Shown here: in pieces, positions 19,618-27,781 of the stretch
Numbering within the stretch: position 1 is the first letter of the stretch
Layout of the letters: every line of letters starts with the position of its first letter
Program-made: the position numbers and the translations under genes
NCBI GenBank assembly: GCA_021414005.1
Contig: JAIOPH010000004.1
Coordinates: forward strand, 205,545-269,544
Direction of reading: 5' to 3'
Source of the DNA: Chthoniobacter sp.
GTDB taxonomy: Bacteria; Verrucomicrobiota; Verrucomicrobiia; Chthoniobacterales; Chthoniobacteraceae
DNA: 64,000 nucleotides
The notes under the pieces: model-generated
What the model was told of the DNA's origin: nothing
The model's input: only the letters and a program-made list of their open reading frames with translations
Database searches by the model: none

Positions 19618-20169
19618 TCAGATCACTTCGCGATACACGTCGGGGTGGGGGCGGGAGATGACGACGGCGTTCACGAGGACGCCGGCCTCGGCGATGACGG
19701 CGCGGCCGGCGGCGACGGCGGCTTGGACGGAACTCACGTCGCCGGTCAGCGTGCAGAAGGCTTTTCCGCCGAGGGCCATGGCGAGGCGGACTTCGAGGAG
19801 GGTCACGTCGGCAGCTTTGGCAGCGGCGTCGGCGGCTTTGATGAGGGTGGCGACGTTGAAGCTCTCGAAGATGCCGAGCGCGCCGGTGGGCTCGACAGGC
19901 GAAGTGCGGCCAATGGCGGCGAGCACGTCGGGGTGCAGGTTCGAGATGACGATGTTGTCGATGAGGCAGCCGCCGGCGGTTTCGGTGCCGGTGGCGATGG
20001 CGGCTTCGACGCTCGCGGTGTCGCCGGCGAGGAGGATCATGTATTTGCCGGAGCAAATGGAGCGCGAGAGCATGAGCTTCACGTTGCCCGCCTTTAGCGC
20101 GGAATCCGCGACGGAGAAGCCGGCGGCGATGCTGGAGAGTTCGATGAGACCGACGGATTTCTCGTTCAT
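19618..20169 (-). CDS. BMC-T tandem-domain shell protein, PduT-like with Fe-S cysteine
   Basis: A 183-residue protein made of two BMC domains (VGLIELSSIAAGF, and LGIFESFNVATLI from about residue 97). It aligns with PduT, including SRSICSGKYMILLAGD, in which Cys39 matches the pore cysteine that binds a [4Fe-4S] cluster at the trimer axis in PduT. It is expected to sit in the microcompartment shell and carry electrons between the lumen enzyme PduS and the cytosol. ATG 20169 overlaps the stop of the PduS-like gene by 4 nt (ATGA), so the two are translationally coupled. An upstream extension of this frame to 20736 is only a shadow of PduS. Last gene of the operon. Confidence 0.93.
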   Translation of the reverse strand: MNEKSVGLIELSSIAAGFSVADSALKAGNVKLMLSRSICSGKYMILLAGDTASVEAAIATGTETAGGCLIDNIVISNLHPDVLAAIGRTSPVEPTGALGIFESFNVATLIKAADAAAKAADVTLLEVRLAMALGGKAFCTLTGDVSSVQAAVAAGRAVIAEAGVLVNAVVISRPHPDVYREVI

Positions 20170-21482
20170 GACTTGGTCAGGGTGATGCGGTCGCCCGCGA
20201 TGGCGGTGACCTTGCTGGCAAAGGGTGCGTGGATGATCGCGCCGAGGGCGTTGGGCGCGGGCTCGGAGACGGGCTGGCCGGCTTTCACGGTGTCGCCGAT
20301 TTTTACAAGCGGGACGGTCGGGCCGCCGGCACTCTGCTTCAGCGGGAGGACGAGCGTGCGCGTTTCGACGATGCCGGCACGGAGCGGCGCGGGGCTGTCG
20401 TACTGCTCGACGTGCATCTTTTTCATGAGCGACTTGATCGGCACATGGCGGCCGTCGCGCATGGGGTGGACTTTGATGTCGGTCTTGCCGGTCCACTTGA
20501 AGTTCTGTTTCCGCAGCACTGCCTTCGAGTCGTCGCACGCCTCTTTCGGGTAGAGTTCCTCGGGGCAGGCGTAGAGCGTGCAGAGGCCGCACGAGCAGCA
20601 GAGCGCGGCCCATTCGTTGAAGCGCTCGGCGCCGGTGCCGGTGAAGGCGAGCGTGCGCATGACCTGATGCGGCTCCACTTGGTAGCCGAGGAGAAAGCGC
20701 GGGCAAAACTCGGTGCAATACCGGCACTGGTCGCACGCGGATTTGCCGATGGCCGCCTGCTTCACCGGCGGCTTGAACTTTTTCTCCATGACGTGATGCG
20801 TGCGCGGGAGAATGATCGCGCCGGTGCTGGTTTTGACGACGGGCTTGTCGAGGTCGTCGGTCGTTTCACCCATCATGAGTCCGCCGATGGCGAGCACGGG
20901 ATCGTCGCACGTCGCGCCGCCCGCCGCCTCGATGCACTCGCGGAAGCTGATGCCGATGGGCACGGTGAGCGAGACCGGCTCGCCGACGGCTCCGGCGATG
21001 GTGATGGTCTTGTGCGTGACCGGCTTGCCATCGGCGGCCTGCGCGATGTTCACGAGCGTCTCGACGTTGTTCACGATCGCGCCGACGTGGATGGGCAGCC
21101 CGCCCGGCGGGATGAGCTTTCCCGTGACGGTATAGACGAGATCGTATTCGTCGCCGGCCGGGTAGAAATCGCCGAGCAACTGCACGCGCACGCGCGTTCC
21201 CTTGCAGGCTTCCTCGATCGCTTCGACGGCTTTTTTCTTCTTCGCCTTGATGCCGATCACGCCTTCCTGCGCGCCGGTCGCCATCATGCTCAGCTCGACG
21301 CCGCGCACGACATCCGCCGCGTAGTGCTCCATGACCGCCGCATCCTTGTGCAGCAGCGGTTCGCACTCCGCGCCATTGGCGATGATGATCTCGGCTTTCG
21401 AGCCCAGCTTTACGTGAGCGGGAAACCCACCGCCGCCCGCGCCAACGACGCCGGCGAGTCTGACTTGGTCAATAAGTGACAT
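20166..21482 (-). CDS. PduS/RnfC-like flavin and Fe-S electron-transfer protein of the BMC
   Basis: A 438-residue protein of the RnfC/PduS family. The N terminus VVGAGGGGFPAHVKLGSKAE and ANGAECEPLLHKD is the RnfC nucleotide/FMN-binding region. An SLBB-type stretch follows. Two four-Cys clusters, CDQCRYCTEFCPR and CCSCGLCTLYACPEE, would bind two [4Fe-4S] centres. A C-terminal barrel-sandwich segment (IGDTVKAGQPVSEP) resembles biotinyl-lipoyl folds. In Pdu compartments PduS is a cobalamin reductase and possible NADH oxidase partner of PduT. Here no B12 enzyme is nearby, so NADH oxidation with electron exit through the BMC-T protein is the likelier role. It follows the aldolase by 34 nt. Confidence 0.92.
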   Translation of the reverse strand: MSLIDQVRLAGVVGAGGGGFPAHVKLGSKAEIIIANGAECEPLLHKDAAVMEHYAADVVRGVELSMMATGAQEGVIGIKAKKKKAVEAIEEACKGTRVRVQLLGDFYPAGDEYDLVYTVTGKLIPPGGLPIHVGAIVNNVETLVNIAQAADGKPVTHKTITIAGAVGEPVSLTVPIGISFRECIEAAGGATCDDPVLAIGGLMMGETTDDLDKPVVKTSTGAIILPRTHHVMEKKFKPPVKQAAIGKSACDQCRYCTEFCPRFLLGYQVEPHQVMRTLAFTGTGAERFNEWAALCCSCGLCTLYACPEELYPKEACDDSKAVLRKQNFKWTGKTDIKVHPMRDGRHVPIKSLMKKMHVEQYDSPAPLRAGIVETRTLVLPLKQSAGGPTVPLVKIGDTVKAGQPVSEPAPNALGAIIHAPFASKVTAIAGDRITLTKS

Positions 21483-21516
21483 GGCTGACTACTCGGGTGA
21501 CGCGCTCCGCTGCGTG

Positions 21517-22575
21517 TTACTTCTTGGAAAGATTCGCGACGATCTCGTCGGTGAGCTTTTGCACGAGCGCCTCGATCTCGGCGTCGCTGGAGGCGGCGCC
21601 GTTGGTCATCGGGTTAAAGGGCGTGACCGGCGACGAGCAGCCGTGCGAGCCACACATCTGCTGCCAAGGATCGACTTCGCAAAGTCCCGCAGGTTTGAGG
21701 TCGTAACGGTCGTCGGGCAGACCAAGCGTCTTCTTGATGTTGAGCAGTTCGGGCAGCTTGTCGCACGGGATCGAGGCTGCGCCAGGGATCGACTGCGCGA
21801 GGATGACCGTGCGGCAATAGGCATCGGTGATTTCCATTTTGAAGTAAGCGTCCTCGACCGACTTGCCCCAGCAAATGACACCGTGGTTACCCATGAGGAT
21901 GGATTGGTGTTTGGGTGCGAGCGGGAAAATCTCCGCCGCAATCTCGGCCGAACCCGGCGTCTTGTAGGGCGTGTAGGCCACCGTGCCGACGAATACCTCC
22001 AACTCCGGAATCAAGCGCGGCGGCGGAGCCATGCCTTTAATCGCGAACGCCCCGGCGTGGCACGGATGCGCGTGGCAGACGCTCACCGCTTCGGGCGTAG
22101 AGTGGAAGATCGCCATGTGGGTCGTGATCTCGCTCGACCGTTTCCACGTGCCGCCGAGTTGCTTCCCCTTGCCATCGACCATGCACATCATGTCGGGCTT
22201 CATGAAGCCTTTGCTCACGCCCGTCGGCGTGCAGATGAAGCGATCCGGCCCCAGCCGCGCGGAGATGTTGCCACCGTTGCCGTCGCAGTATTCGCGCGCC
22301 CAGATGCGGCGTCCGATGTCGCAGATCTGCTCCTTGATTTCGGTCGCTTCCTTCGAGGCGAAGAGGCGCACGTCATCCGGTGTATAGTGGCCTGGCGTGG
22401 CGGTCGCGGCAGGAGCCGACGCGGGTGCCGCCGTTGAGTCAAAGACGACCTTTACACCGGCTTCGGTAAAGATGTCCTTCGCGCCGGGAGTAAGGCGGAC
22501 TTCGCTGTTTTGGCGGAACTCTTTTGCGCCGGTTTTGACAAACTCAGCGGCTTCTTTTTGGGCGATCAGTTGCAT
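21517..22575 (-). CDS. BMC-associated class II aldolase (fuculose/rhamnulose-1-phosphate aldolase type)
   Basis: A 352-residue protein. Residues about 70-290 are a class II (AraD/FucA) aldolase: GNGGNISAR phosphate loop, SSEITTH, and zinc ligands in CHAHPCHAG (His168, His170) and NHG (His231). The reaction would be cleavage of L-fuculose- or L-rhamnulose-1-phosphate to DHAP and L-lactaldehyde. The protein is about 130 residues longer than FucA. An N-terminal module contains VRLTPGAKDIFTEAGVKVVF. A C-terminal amphipathic helix (DAEIEALVQKLTDEIVANL) after a linker has the look of an encapsulation peptide. It starts 3 nt after a BMC-P gene. The exact sugar phosphate is inferred from the PVC BMC type. 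Confidence 0.93.
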   Translation of the reverse strand: MQLIAQKEAAEFVKTGAKEFRQNSEVRLTPGAKDIFTEAGVKVVFDSTAAPASAPAATATPGHYTPDDVRLFASKEATEIKEQICDIGRRIWAREYCDGNGGNISARLGPDRFICTPTGVSKGFMKPDMMCMVDGKGKQLGGTWKRSSEITTHMAIFHSTPEAVSVCHAHPCHAGAFAIKGMAPPPRLIPELEVFVGTVAYTPYKTPGSAEIAAEIFPLAPKHQSILMGNHGVICWGKSVEDAYFKMEITDAYCRTVILAQSIPGAASIPCDKLPELLNIKKTLGLPDDRYDLKPAGLCEVDPWQQMCGSHGCSSPVTPFNPMTNGAASSDAEIEALVQKLTDEIVANLSKK

Positions 22576-22578
22576 AGG

Positions 22579-22857
22579 TTATTGCTTGTAGAAAAATTCA
22601 TCGACGAGCGCGGCGCAGTAGGCGTCCACGGGAGTTGGCTTTTCAAACGGGCAGGCGGCCTCGCGACCTTCGCTGATGGCGATCTGCTGACCGACTCCCG
22701 CGCCGAGTTGGTCATAGACCACGATGGCTGGGTCATGTTTGTCCTCGCCGTTAAAGGTGTCCGTCTTCCAAGGCAGCGTAACGAGCAACCTTTCGCCGCT
22801 GTATTTCGGCGAACGCACGGAGAGCGTCACGCGACCAATGACCGTGCCCATTCTCAT
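22579..22857 (-). CDS. BMC-P pentameric shell vertex protein (EutN/CcmL family), copy 1
   Basis: A 92-residue protein of the EutN/CcmL fold: MRMGTVIGRVTLSVRSPKYSG at the N terminus, then LLVTLPW and the vertex motif YDQLGAGVGQQIAISEG. Five copies form the pentamer that caps polyhedral shell vertices. It overlaps the start of the neighbouring BMC-P gene by 4 nt and ends 3 nt before the aldolase, so expression is tightly coupled. It has a longer insertion (NGEDKHDP) than the other two BMC-P proteins here. Three BMC-P paralogues in one locus is a feature of planctomycete/verrucomicrobial compartments. Confidence 0.93.
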   Translation of the reverse strand: MRMGTVIGRVTLSVRSPKYSGERLLVTLPWKTDTFNGEDKHDPAIVVYDQLGAGVGQQIAISEGREAACPFEKPTPVDAYCAALVDEFFYKQ

Positions 22858-23117
22858 AGCGCGAGACTCCTTTCGGGATCAATGATGCCGAGCACGGTCC
22901 AGCGCGCCGGGCTGAGTTCGTCACCAACGATCTTGCGCGCCTCACTGCCATCGCTGGAAATCATCACCTTCTGCCCGATGCCCGCACCGAGTGGGTCGAG
23001 CACGATTTGAGGAGCCAGATCCGGACTGTCCGGAATCGCGATAAGCAGCCGCCAGCCATCAAGGCTTTTGTGCTTCATCGTCGAAGTGACGTGACCCTTG
23101 ATCGTGGCGAGGCGCAT
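22854..23117 (-). CDS. BMC-P pentameric shell vertex protein, copy 2
   Basis: An 87-residue EutN/CcmL-family protein: MRLATIKGHVTSTMKHKSLDG, then LLIAIPDS and VLDPLGAGIGQKVMISSDGSEAR, ending VLGIIDPERS. It abuts the aldehyde dehydrogenase stop with no gap and overlaps the next BMC-P gene by 4 nt. It is the shortest of the three vertex proteins. Its sequence differs clearly from its neighbours, so the paralogues probably occupy distinct vertices or assemble as mixed populations; that is inference. Confidence 0.93.
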   Translation of the reverse strand: MRLATIKGHVTSTMKHKSLDGWRLLIAIPDSPDLAPQIVLDPLGAGIGQKVMISSDGSEARKIVGDELSPARWTVLGIIDPERSLAL

Positions 23118-24554
23118 TTAGAAAAGGTTCAAGTTTTCCACCATCACGCACCGCCGCGAACGGGTGAATGTCATGGGTGTGGTCACGCCTTCGCCGGTTG
23201 GCGTGGCGACGCTGAAGCTGAGGAAGCCTTCTCCGCCGAGGCCGAGTCCAGTCATGCACGGGCCGTTTTTGATGAAGAGCGTGGTGTCCACGACCTGCGC
23301 CATTTTGGTGAGGTTGCGGATGTTCTGCGAATGCATGATCGCGGTGTGCTTGTAGCCGTGCTCGGCTTTGATCGCTTCCGCGATGCCCGCGTCCACATTC
23401 GGCACGCGGACGATCGGGATGAAAGGCATCATCTGCTCCTCATCGACAAAGATGTGATCGGCTTTGGTTTCACCGAAGAGCAACTGCGTCGCGGGTGGAA
23501 CATCGAGGCCGATGGCCTTGGCGAGCACGGCGGCGTCGCGTCCGACAAGGTCGCGGTTCACAACCGGGTGCGGGCAGCCAGCGCCTTTGCCCTGAGGGAA
23601 AACAAACGCTTTGTCCGCGAGTGCCTCGACTTGCTTCGCGTCTAGCTGCACGGCACCCGCGCGCTTGAGCGCGGCGATGAGTTTGTCGGCGACGGCTTCC
23701 ACGACGAAGACCTCCTTCTCGCCGATGCAGAGCAGGTTATTGTCATAGCTTGCGCCCTGAATGATCGACTTGGCCGCGACCTCGAGGTCGGCAGTTTCAT
23801 CGACGACCACGGGCGGGTTGCCGGGGCCGGCGCAAACCGCGCGCTTGCCGGTCTTCATCGCCGCAGCGACGACCGCGGGACCGCCGGTGACGCAGAGCAA
23901 CCGCACCAGCGGGTGCTTGCACATGACGTCAAAGGTATCGAGCGTGGGCTTAACGACGGTCGTTAGCAGGTCGGAGATTCCGATCTCCTGGAAGATGGCT
24001 TCGTTGTAAGCCCGGATGGCAAGGGCCGCGCACTTCGCAGCGGCCGGATGGGTGTTATAGACCACCGAGTTACCCGCCGCGATCATGTTAATCGCATTCC
24101 CCGTGAGGGTCGGGACACTGTGGGTCGAAGGCGTCACCGCACCGATGACTCCCCACGGTGCGAAGTCGATGATCGTGAGGCCAAAGTCGCCGCTGAAAGC
24201 CATGCGCTCAAGGAACTCAACGCCCGGCACAAGGTCGCCACAGATCTTGAGCTTCTCGATCTTATGATCCAGCCGTCCGATCTTTGTCTCGTTGAATTCA
24301 ATCGTGCCCCACTCCTGAGCCTTGGCCACGCACATCTTGCGGATCACCTGGATCGCTTTGCGTCGCGCAGACACACCGAGGTCGCGGAGCTTTTCAAAAG
24401 AGCGATGCGCCGCTTCGCACGCGGCAGCCATGTCTTCATAGACACCAAAGCTGCTGGGGGCCGACGCCGCGACCTTTGGCTGGGTCTGGGTCTGCAAACG
24501 GGTCAGCACTTCGCTCACCACTCTGGATACTAGTCTTTCGTCAATCGTTGCCAT
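23118..24554 (-). CDS. BMC CoA-acylating aldehyde dehydrogenase (PduP/EutE type)
   Basis: A 478-residue enzyme of the PduP/EutE group. The N terminus (DERLVSRVVSEVLTRLQ) is an amphipathic helix followed by a Gln/Pro/Ala linker, the usual encapsulation signal. The catalytic domain shows TPSTHSVPTLTGNAINMIAAG, the cofactor-site VTGGPAVV and CAGPGNPPVVVDETAD, and the nucleophile Cys276 in YDNNLLCIGEKE. It would oxidise L-lactaldehyde to lactyl-CoA with NAD+ inside the compartment, feeding PduL. It lies 13 nt after the BMC-P gene at 24568-24876 and abuts the next shell gene. The aldehyde substrate is inferred from the aldolase partner and could also be propionaldehyde-like. Confidence 0.95.
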   Translation of the reverse strand: MATIDERLVSRVVSEVLTRLQTQTQPKVAASAPSSFGVYEDMAAACEAAHRSFEKLRDLGVSARRKAIQVIRKMCVAKAQEWGTIEFNETKIGRLDHKIEKLKICGDLVPGVEFLERMAFSGDFGLTIIDFAPWGVIGAVTPSTHSVPTLTGNAINMIAAGNSVVYNTHPAAAKCAALAIRAYNEAIFQEIGISDLLTTVVKPTLDTFDVMCKHPLVRLLCVTGGPAVVAAAMKTGKRAVCAGPGNPPVVVDETADLEVAAKSIIQGASYDNNLLCIGEKEVFVVEAVADKLIAALKRAGAVQLDAKQVEALADKAFVFPQGKGAGCPHPVVNRDLVGRDAAVLAKAIGLDVPPATQLLFGETKADHIFVDEEQMMPFIPIVRVPNVDAGIAEAIKAEHGYKHTAIMHSQNIRNLTKMAQVVDTTLFIKNGPCMTGLGLGGEGFLSFSVATPTGEGVTTPMTFTRSRRCVMVENLNLF

Positions 24555-24567
24555 TTACGGAGGTTTG

Positions 24568-24876
24568 TTATTGCGCCTTGTAGAGGATTCGCTTGGCCAC
24601 ATCGACCGTGTCCACGATGCCGATCACGACGGCATCCACGGGAGCGTTCTTGTCGTCAGCGGCGAGGCGCGCAGAGCTGCCTTGCACGATGAGCACGATC
24701 TCGCCTTCACCCGCGCCGAGGGTATCCACGGCCACCAGCGTGCTGCTGCCGGGCTTCCACTCTTTGGCCGTCGGCGAATCAATCACGAGCGGACGGACGA
24801 GCAGAAATTTCTGCCCCGTCATCTTCGCGTTCTTCTTCGTCGCGACAACGCTGCCTTCTACGCGGGCTAATATCAT
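24568..24876 (-). CDS. BMC-P pentameric shell vertex protein, copy 3
   Basis: A 102-residue EutN/CcmL-family protein starting MILARVEGSVVATKKNAKMTG. The start is set at ATG 24876: this Met begins the EutN fold, and the gene upstream (BMC-H) ends 19 nt earlier. The frame stays open further upstream, but that part is a shadow of the BMC-H gene. The vertex loop is VDTLGAGEGEIVLIVQGSSAR, with the end VDAVVIGIVDTVDVAKR. It forms pentameric vertices of the shell and precedes the aldehyde dehydrogenase by 13 nt. Confidence 0.93.
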   Translation of the reverse strand: MILARVEGSVVATKKNAKMTGQKFLLVRPLVIDSPTAKEWKPGSSTLVAVDTLGAGEGEIVLIVQGSSARLAADDKNAPVDAVVIGIVDTVDVAKRILYKAQ

Positions 24877-24895
24877 GGTCGGAAAACCGTGATAC

Positions 24896-25177
24896 TTACT
24901 TGGCTTTTGGGAGGACTGCGGCGAGGTCGCCGTGCGGGCGGGCGATGACGCTGACGCTGACGATTTCGCCGAGCGACTGCGCGGCGGTCTTGCCAGCTTC
25001 CGTTGCCGCTTTGACCGCGGCGACATCGCCGGTGACGCAGACCGTCACCATCGCGTTGCCGACCTGGGTGATGGGGCCTACGAGTTCGACGTTGGCCGAT
25101 TTGAGCATCGCGTCAGTCGCCTCGACGAGTGCGACGAGACCGCGCGTTTCGATCATTCCAATTGCTTGTTGTGCCAT
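24896..25177 (-). CDS. BMC-H hexameric shell protein, copy 1 (VGNAM pore)
   Basis: A 93-residue single BMC-domain protein: [22 protein letters not shown], then [19 protein letters not shown] and SVIARPHGDLAAVLP. It would form hexagonal facets of the shell. The residues at the pore position read TQVGNAM, unlike the other two BMC-H proteins, so the pore may admit different metabolites. It lies 18 nt after ackA and 19 nt before a BMC-P gene. Confidence 0.95.
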   Translation of the reverse strand: MAQQAIGMIETRGLVALVEATDAMLKSANVELVGPITQVGNAMVTVCVTGDVAAVKAATEAGKTAAQSLGEIVSVSVIARPHGDLAAVLPKAK

Positions 25178-25195
25178 AATAGTTGGGTTGTTTGG

Positions 25196-26380
25196 TTAGT
25201 TGAGAGTTGAGAGTTTCGCCCACGCGTTGCGGGCAATGATGATTTCTTCGTTGGTGGGAATGACGCGCACTTCGATCTTCGAGCGCGGCGTTGAGATGAC
25301 GGCTTCGTCGGCGCGCACGCGCTCATTGGCTTCGTGGTCGAGTTCGAGTCCGCAGAAGTCGAGGTCGGCGCAGATTTTTTCGCGAAGCACCGGGTTGTTC
25401 TCGGCGATGCCGGCGGTAAAAATGAGGACGTCCGCGCCGTTCAACTCGACCAAAAACTGGCCAATGTATTTCCGGATCGCGCCGACGAAGACATCGAGCG
25501 CGATTTGGGCGTCGGCACTGCCGTTTGCCGCAGCGTCGAGGATGTCGCGCACGTCCCCGGTCGCGAGGCCGGAGAGACCTTTGAGGCCGGACTGGGAAGT
25601 GAGCGCCTTCTCCACGGCGTCGATGCCGAGGCCAAGGTCGCGGGCGAGGTAGATAAGGGCAAAGACATCGAAGTCGCCCACGCGATTGTTTTGCGGCAGA
25701 CCGCTTTGCGGAGTCATGCCCCAGCTTGAATCGATGGCTTTGCCATCGCGCACCGCAGCGATGGAGGAGCTGCCGCCGAGGTGGCAGGAGATGACGCGCA
25801 GTTTATTCGTGCCGCGCAGTTCGGCGCAGCGTTGGGAGACAAAGCGATGGCTCGCGCCGTGGAAGCCATACCTGCGTATGCCATACTTAGTCTCCCATTC
25901 ACGCGGCACCGGGTAGCGGATGTTCTCCGGCGGCACGTCGTCGTAAAACGCCGTCTCGAAGGTGCCGATACACGGCAGGCTCGGATGCGATTTGTGGAAG
26001 CTGCGGACCGCGGCGACGTAGGGTGGGTTGTGCGCGGGCAGGAGGGTGTTGATTTCCTCCATCGCGCGCAGCACCGGCTCCGCGAGCACCTGCGTGCCGG
26101 AAATTCCGCGAGCCATCACCGGCTTGAAGCCGACCGCGGCGAGGCCGCTGAAGCCACCGAGTGCTTTCTCGACCAGCGAGATGGCCGCGCCGTGGTCGGG
26201 CAGCGCAGCGACACCTTTCTGCTCCGCATCATTGCCGACCTGATACTTATAGGTCGATTCGGTGCTGCCGATCCGCTCAACACCACCCTTCGCCAGCACG
26301 CGCTCGGAAGGCATTTCGATCAAGCGGAACTTGAACGAAGTGCTGCCGATGTTGGCCACGAGGATGTTGTTGGGTGTCAT
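25196..26380 (-). CDS. ackA: Acetate/propionate-type kinase AckA
   Basis: A 394-residue acetokinase-family protein: N-terminal ILVANIGSTSFKFRL, YGFHGASHRFVSQRC with the catalytic His region, HLGGSSSIAAV phosphate motif, and FTAGIAENNPVLRE near the C terminus. It makes ATP and a carboxylate from an acyl-phosphate. In this operon it would finish the pathway PduL -> acyl-phosphate -> lactate (or acetate) plus ATP, in the cytosol, as no encapsulation helix is visible. It sits between BMC-H genes (68 nt and 18 nt gaps). Its position inside a shell operon argues for a lactyl- or propionyl-phosphate substrate, which is inference. Confidence 0.94.
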   Translation of the reverse strand: MTPNNILVANIGSTSFKFRLIEMPSERVLAKGGVERIGSTESTYKYQVGNDAEQKGVAALPDHGAAISLVEKALGGFSGLAAVGFKPVMARGISGTQVLAEPVLRAMEEINTLLPAHNPPYVAAVRSFHKSHPSLPCIGTFETAFYDDVPPENIRYPVPREWETKYGIRRYGFHGASHRFVSQRCAELRGTNKLRVISCHLGGSSSIAAVRDGKAIDSSWGMTPQSGLPQNNRVGDFDVFALIYLARDLGLGIDAVEKALTSQSGLKGLSGLATGDVRDILDAAANGSADAQIALDVFVGAIRKYIGQFLVELNGADVLIFTAGIAENNPVLREKICADLDFCGLELDHEANERVRADEAVISTPRSKIEVRVIPTNEEIIIARNAWAKLSTLN

Positions 26381-26448
26381 TGATTCAGAACGGTCCTTTC
26401 AGTCCCACAGGTCACCTATGTCTCATGGGACCCATGCGACGAATGGGC

Positions 26449-26748
26449 CTACTTCGCAGCCGCGGGTTTCCCGCCAAGGAATTTGCCGAGTCCGTGCAGG
26501 TCATCGTGCGGACGCGGGATCACATGCACGGCGACGACTTCGCCGATCGCACTGGCTGCGGTCGCGCCGGCTTCGACGGCGGCTTTCACCGCGGCGACGT
26601 CGCCTTTGACAAAGACGGTCACAAAGCCCGAGCCGACTTTTTCCCAGCCGATGAGTTCCACGTTGGCGGCCTTCGTCATGGCGTCAGTTGCTTCAAACTG
26701 CGCGACGAGACCCTTGGTTTCGATCATTCCGATTGCTTGTCCAGCCAT
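26449..26748 (-). CDS. BMC-H hexameric shell protein, copy 2 (VGSGF pore)
   Basis: A 99-residue single BMC-domain protein: [60 protein letters not shown]. The pore position is EKVGSGF. The C-terminal tail GKPAAAK is slightly longer than in its paralogues. The 68-nt gap to the downstream ackA contains a weak stem (TGGGAC/GTCCCA) that might tune shell-to-enzyme stoichiometry; this is speculative. Confidence 0.95.
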   Translation of the reverse strand: MAGQAIGMIETKGLVAQFEATDAMTKAANVELIGWEKVGSGFVTVFVKGDVAAVKAAVEAGATAASAIGEVVAVHVIPRPHDDLHGLGKFLGGKPAAAK

Positions 26749-26769
26749 ATAGGTAAGTAGGTTTCTAAG

Positions 26770-27039
26770 TTAGGAGGTGAAGAATTTCAGCAGCTCCGGC
26801 GTGGGCCGGGCGATGACGTGGGACGCGACGAGATTGCCGACGCGCTTGGCGGCTTCCTTCCCGGCTTCGACAGCGGCTTTCACGCTGCCGACATCGCCGC
26901 GGACGATGGTAGTGATCAAGGCTCCACCGATGGGGATGGATTTGACGAGTTGCACATTCGCGGCCTTGACCATGGCGTCACTGGCTTCCACCAGGCCCAC
27001 GTAGCCGCGAGTTTCGATTAGTCCGATTGCTTCGCTCAT
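26770..27039 (-). CDS. BMC-H hexameric shell protein, copy 3 (IGGAL pore)
   Basis: An 89-residue single BMC-domain protein: EAIGLIETRGYVGLVEASDAMV, then [22 protein letters not shown] and SHVIARPTPELLKFF. The pore reads PIGGAL. It is the most promoter-proximal shell gene, 52 nt after pduL and 21 nt before the next BMC-H, so probably an abundant facet protein. The sequence differs from the other two BMC-H proteins throughout, including the C-terminal tail. Confidence 0.95.
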   Translation of the reverse strand: MSEAIGLIETRGYVGLVEASDAMVKAANVQLVKSIPIGGALITTIVRGDVGSVKAAVEAGKEAAKRVGNLVASHVIARPTPELLKFFTS

Positions 27040-27091
27040 TTAGTTATTGGTTTGGTTTATTGGGTTGAAATGATCCGCTGCTTCGCGGGGG

Positions 27092-27766
27092 TTAGGTTTT
27101 GAAAAGTTCGACCTTCGTGGCGCGTTCGAGGTCGCAGGCGTTGGCTTCGTCGGTGTCCATGTGGACCTCTAGTTTGAAGCTGGGATCGACACGCGCGATA
27201 AGATCGTCGAAGCGCGTGGTGCAGCCGGGTGAAGTTACTTTCAGCGTGATCCGGTCGAGGTGCTTCACGCCGTAAAATTTCGCGTCACCCGGCGACATGT
27301 GGACGTGCCTCGCCGCGCGGATCAGACCTTCCTTCATCTCCAGCATCCCCTTCGGACCCATGACATAACCGCCCGGCGTCCCCTTGATGTCACCCGACAT
27401 TTTCACCGGCAAATCCACGCCGAGCTGAATGGCATCGGTAATCGCGAGCTCGATCTGCGTGAGATCCCGGCACGGACCGAGGATGCGGAGATTCGGGATC
27501 ACCCGCCGCCGCGGGCCGATGAGCGTCACGGTCTGCTCCGCGGCGAACTGCCCCTCTTGGTAAAGCCACTTGTGAACTGTGAGCTTCGCGCCCGGGCCAA
27601 ATAGCGTTTCCAGATTCTCCGGCGAGATGTGCATGTGCCGGGCGGAACTGTTGACGACCAGCGTCGGGGCCGGGCCTGCCGGTGCTGCCACGCCGATCTG
27701 CCGAAACAGGGACGAGCGGACGAGCGCTTCGACGACTGGACGGCTGGGGGCTTGGAGGGAACTCAT
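27092..27766 (-). CDS. pduL: PduL-type phosphate acyltransferase of the BMC
   Basis: A 224-residue PduL-family protein (PTAC), unrelated to Pta. An N-terminal helix (RPVVEALVRSSLFRQIG) followed by a short linker is the encapsulation peptide. Two PduL domains carry the metal-binding His motifs SSARHMHISPENLE and AARHVHMSPGDAKF, plus the VTLIGPRRRV segment. It converts acyl-CoA and phosphate to acyl-phosphate, recycling CoA inside the compartment. It is the first structural gene after the regulator (90-nt gap). The probable promoter and palindrome lie immediately upstream. Confidence 0.95.
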   Translation of the reverse strand: MSSLQAPSRPVVEALVRSSLFRQIGVAAPAGPAPTLVVNSSARHMHISPENLETLFGPGAKLTVHKWLYQEGQFAAEQTVTLIGPRRRVIPNLRILGPCRDLTQIELAITDAIQLGVDLPVKMSGDIKGTPGGYVMGPKGMLEMKEGLIRAARHVHMSPGDAKFYGVKHLDRITLKVTSPGCTTRFDDLIARVDPSFKLEVHMDTDEANACDLERATKVELFKT

Positions 27767-27781
27767 TTGGCTAGAGAATGG

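Noticed and set aside
19618..20736. 372-residue version of the BMC-T gene
   Set aside because: The first 189 residues are an out-of-frame shadow of the PduS-like gene; ATG 20169 begins the first BMC domain and overlaps the upstream stop by 4 nt.
20229..21479. 416-residue plus-strand open frame across the PduS-like gene
   Set aside because: Antisense shadow; the opposite frame has two complete Fe-S motifs.
26381..26448. Intrinsic terminator inside the BMC operon
   Set aside because: The GTCCCA/TGGGAC stem has an 18-nt loop and no U-run; operon continuity is more likely.
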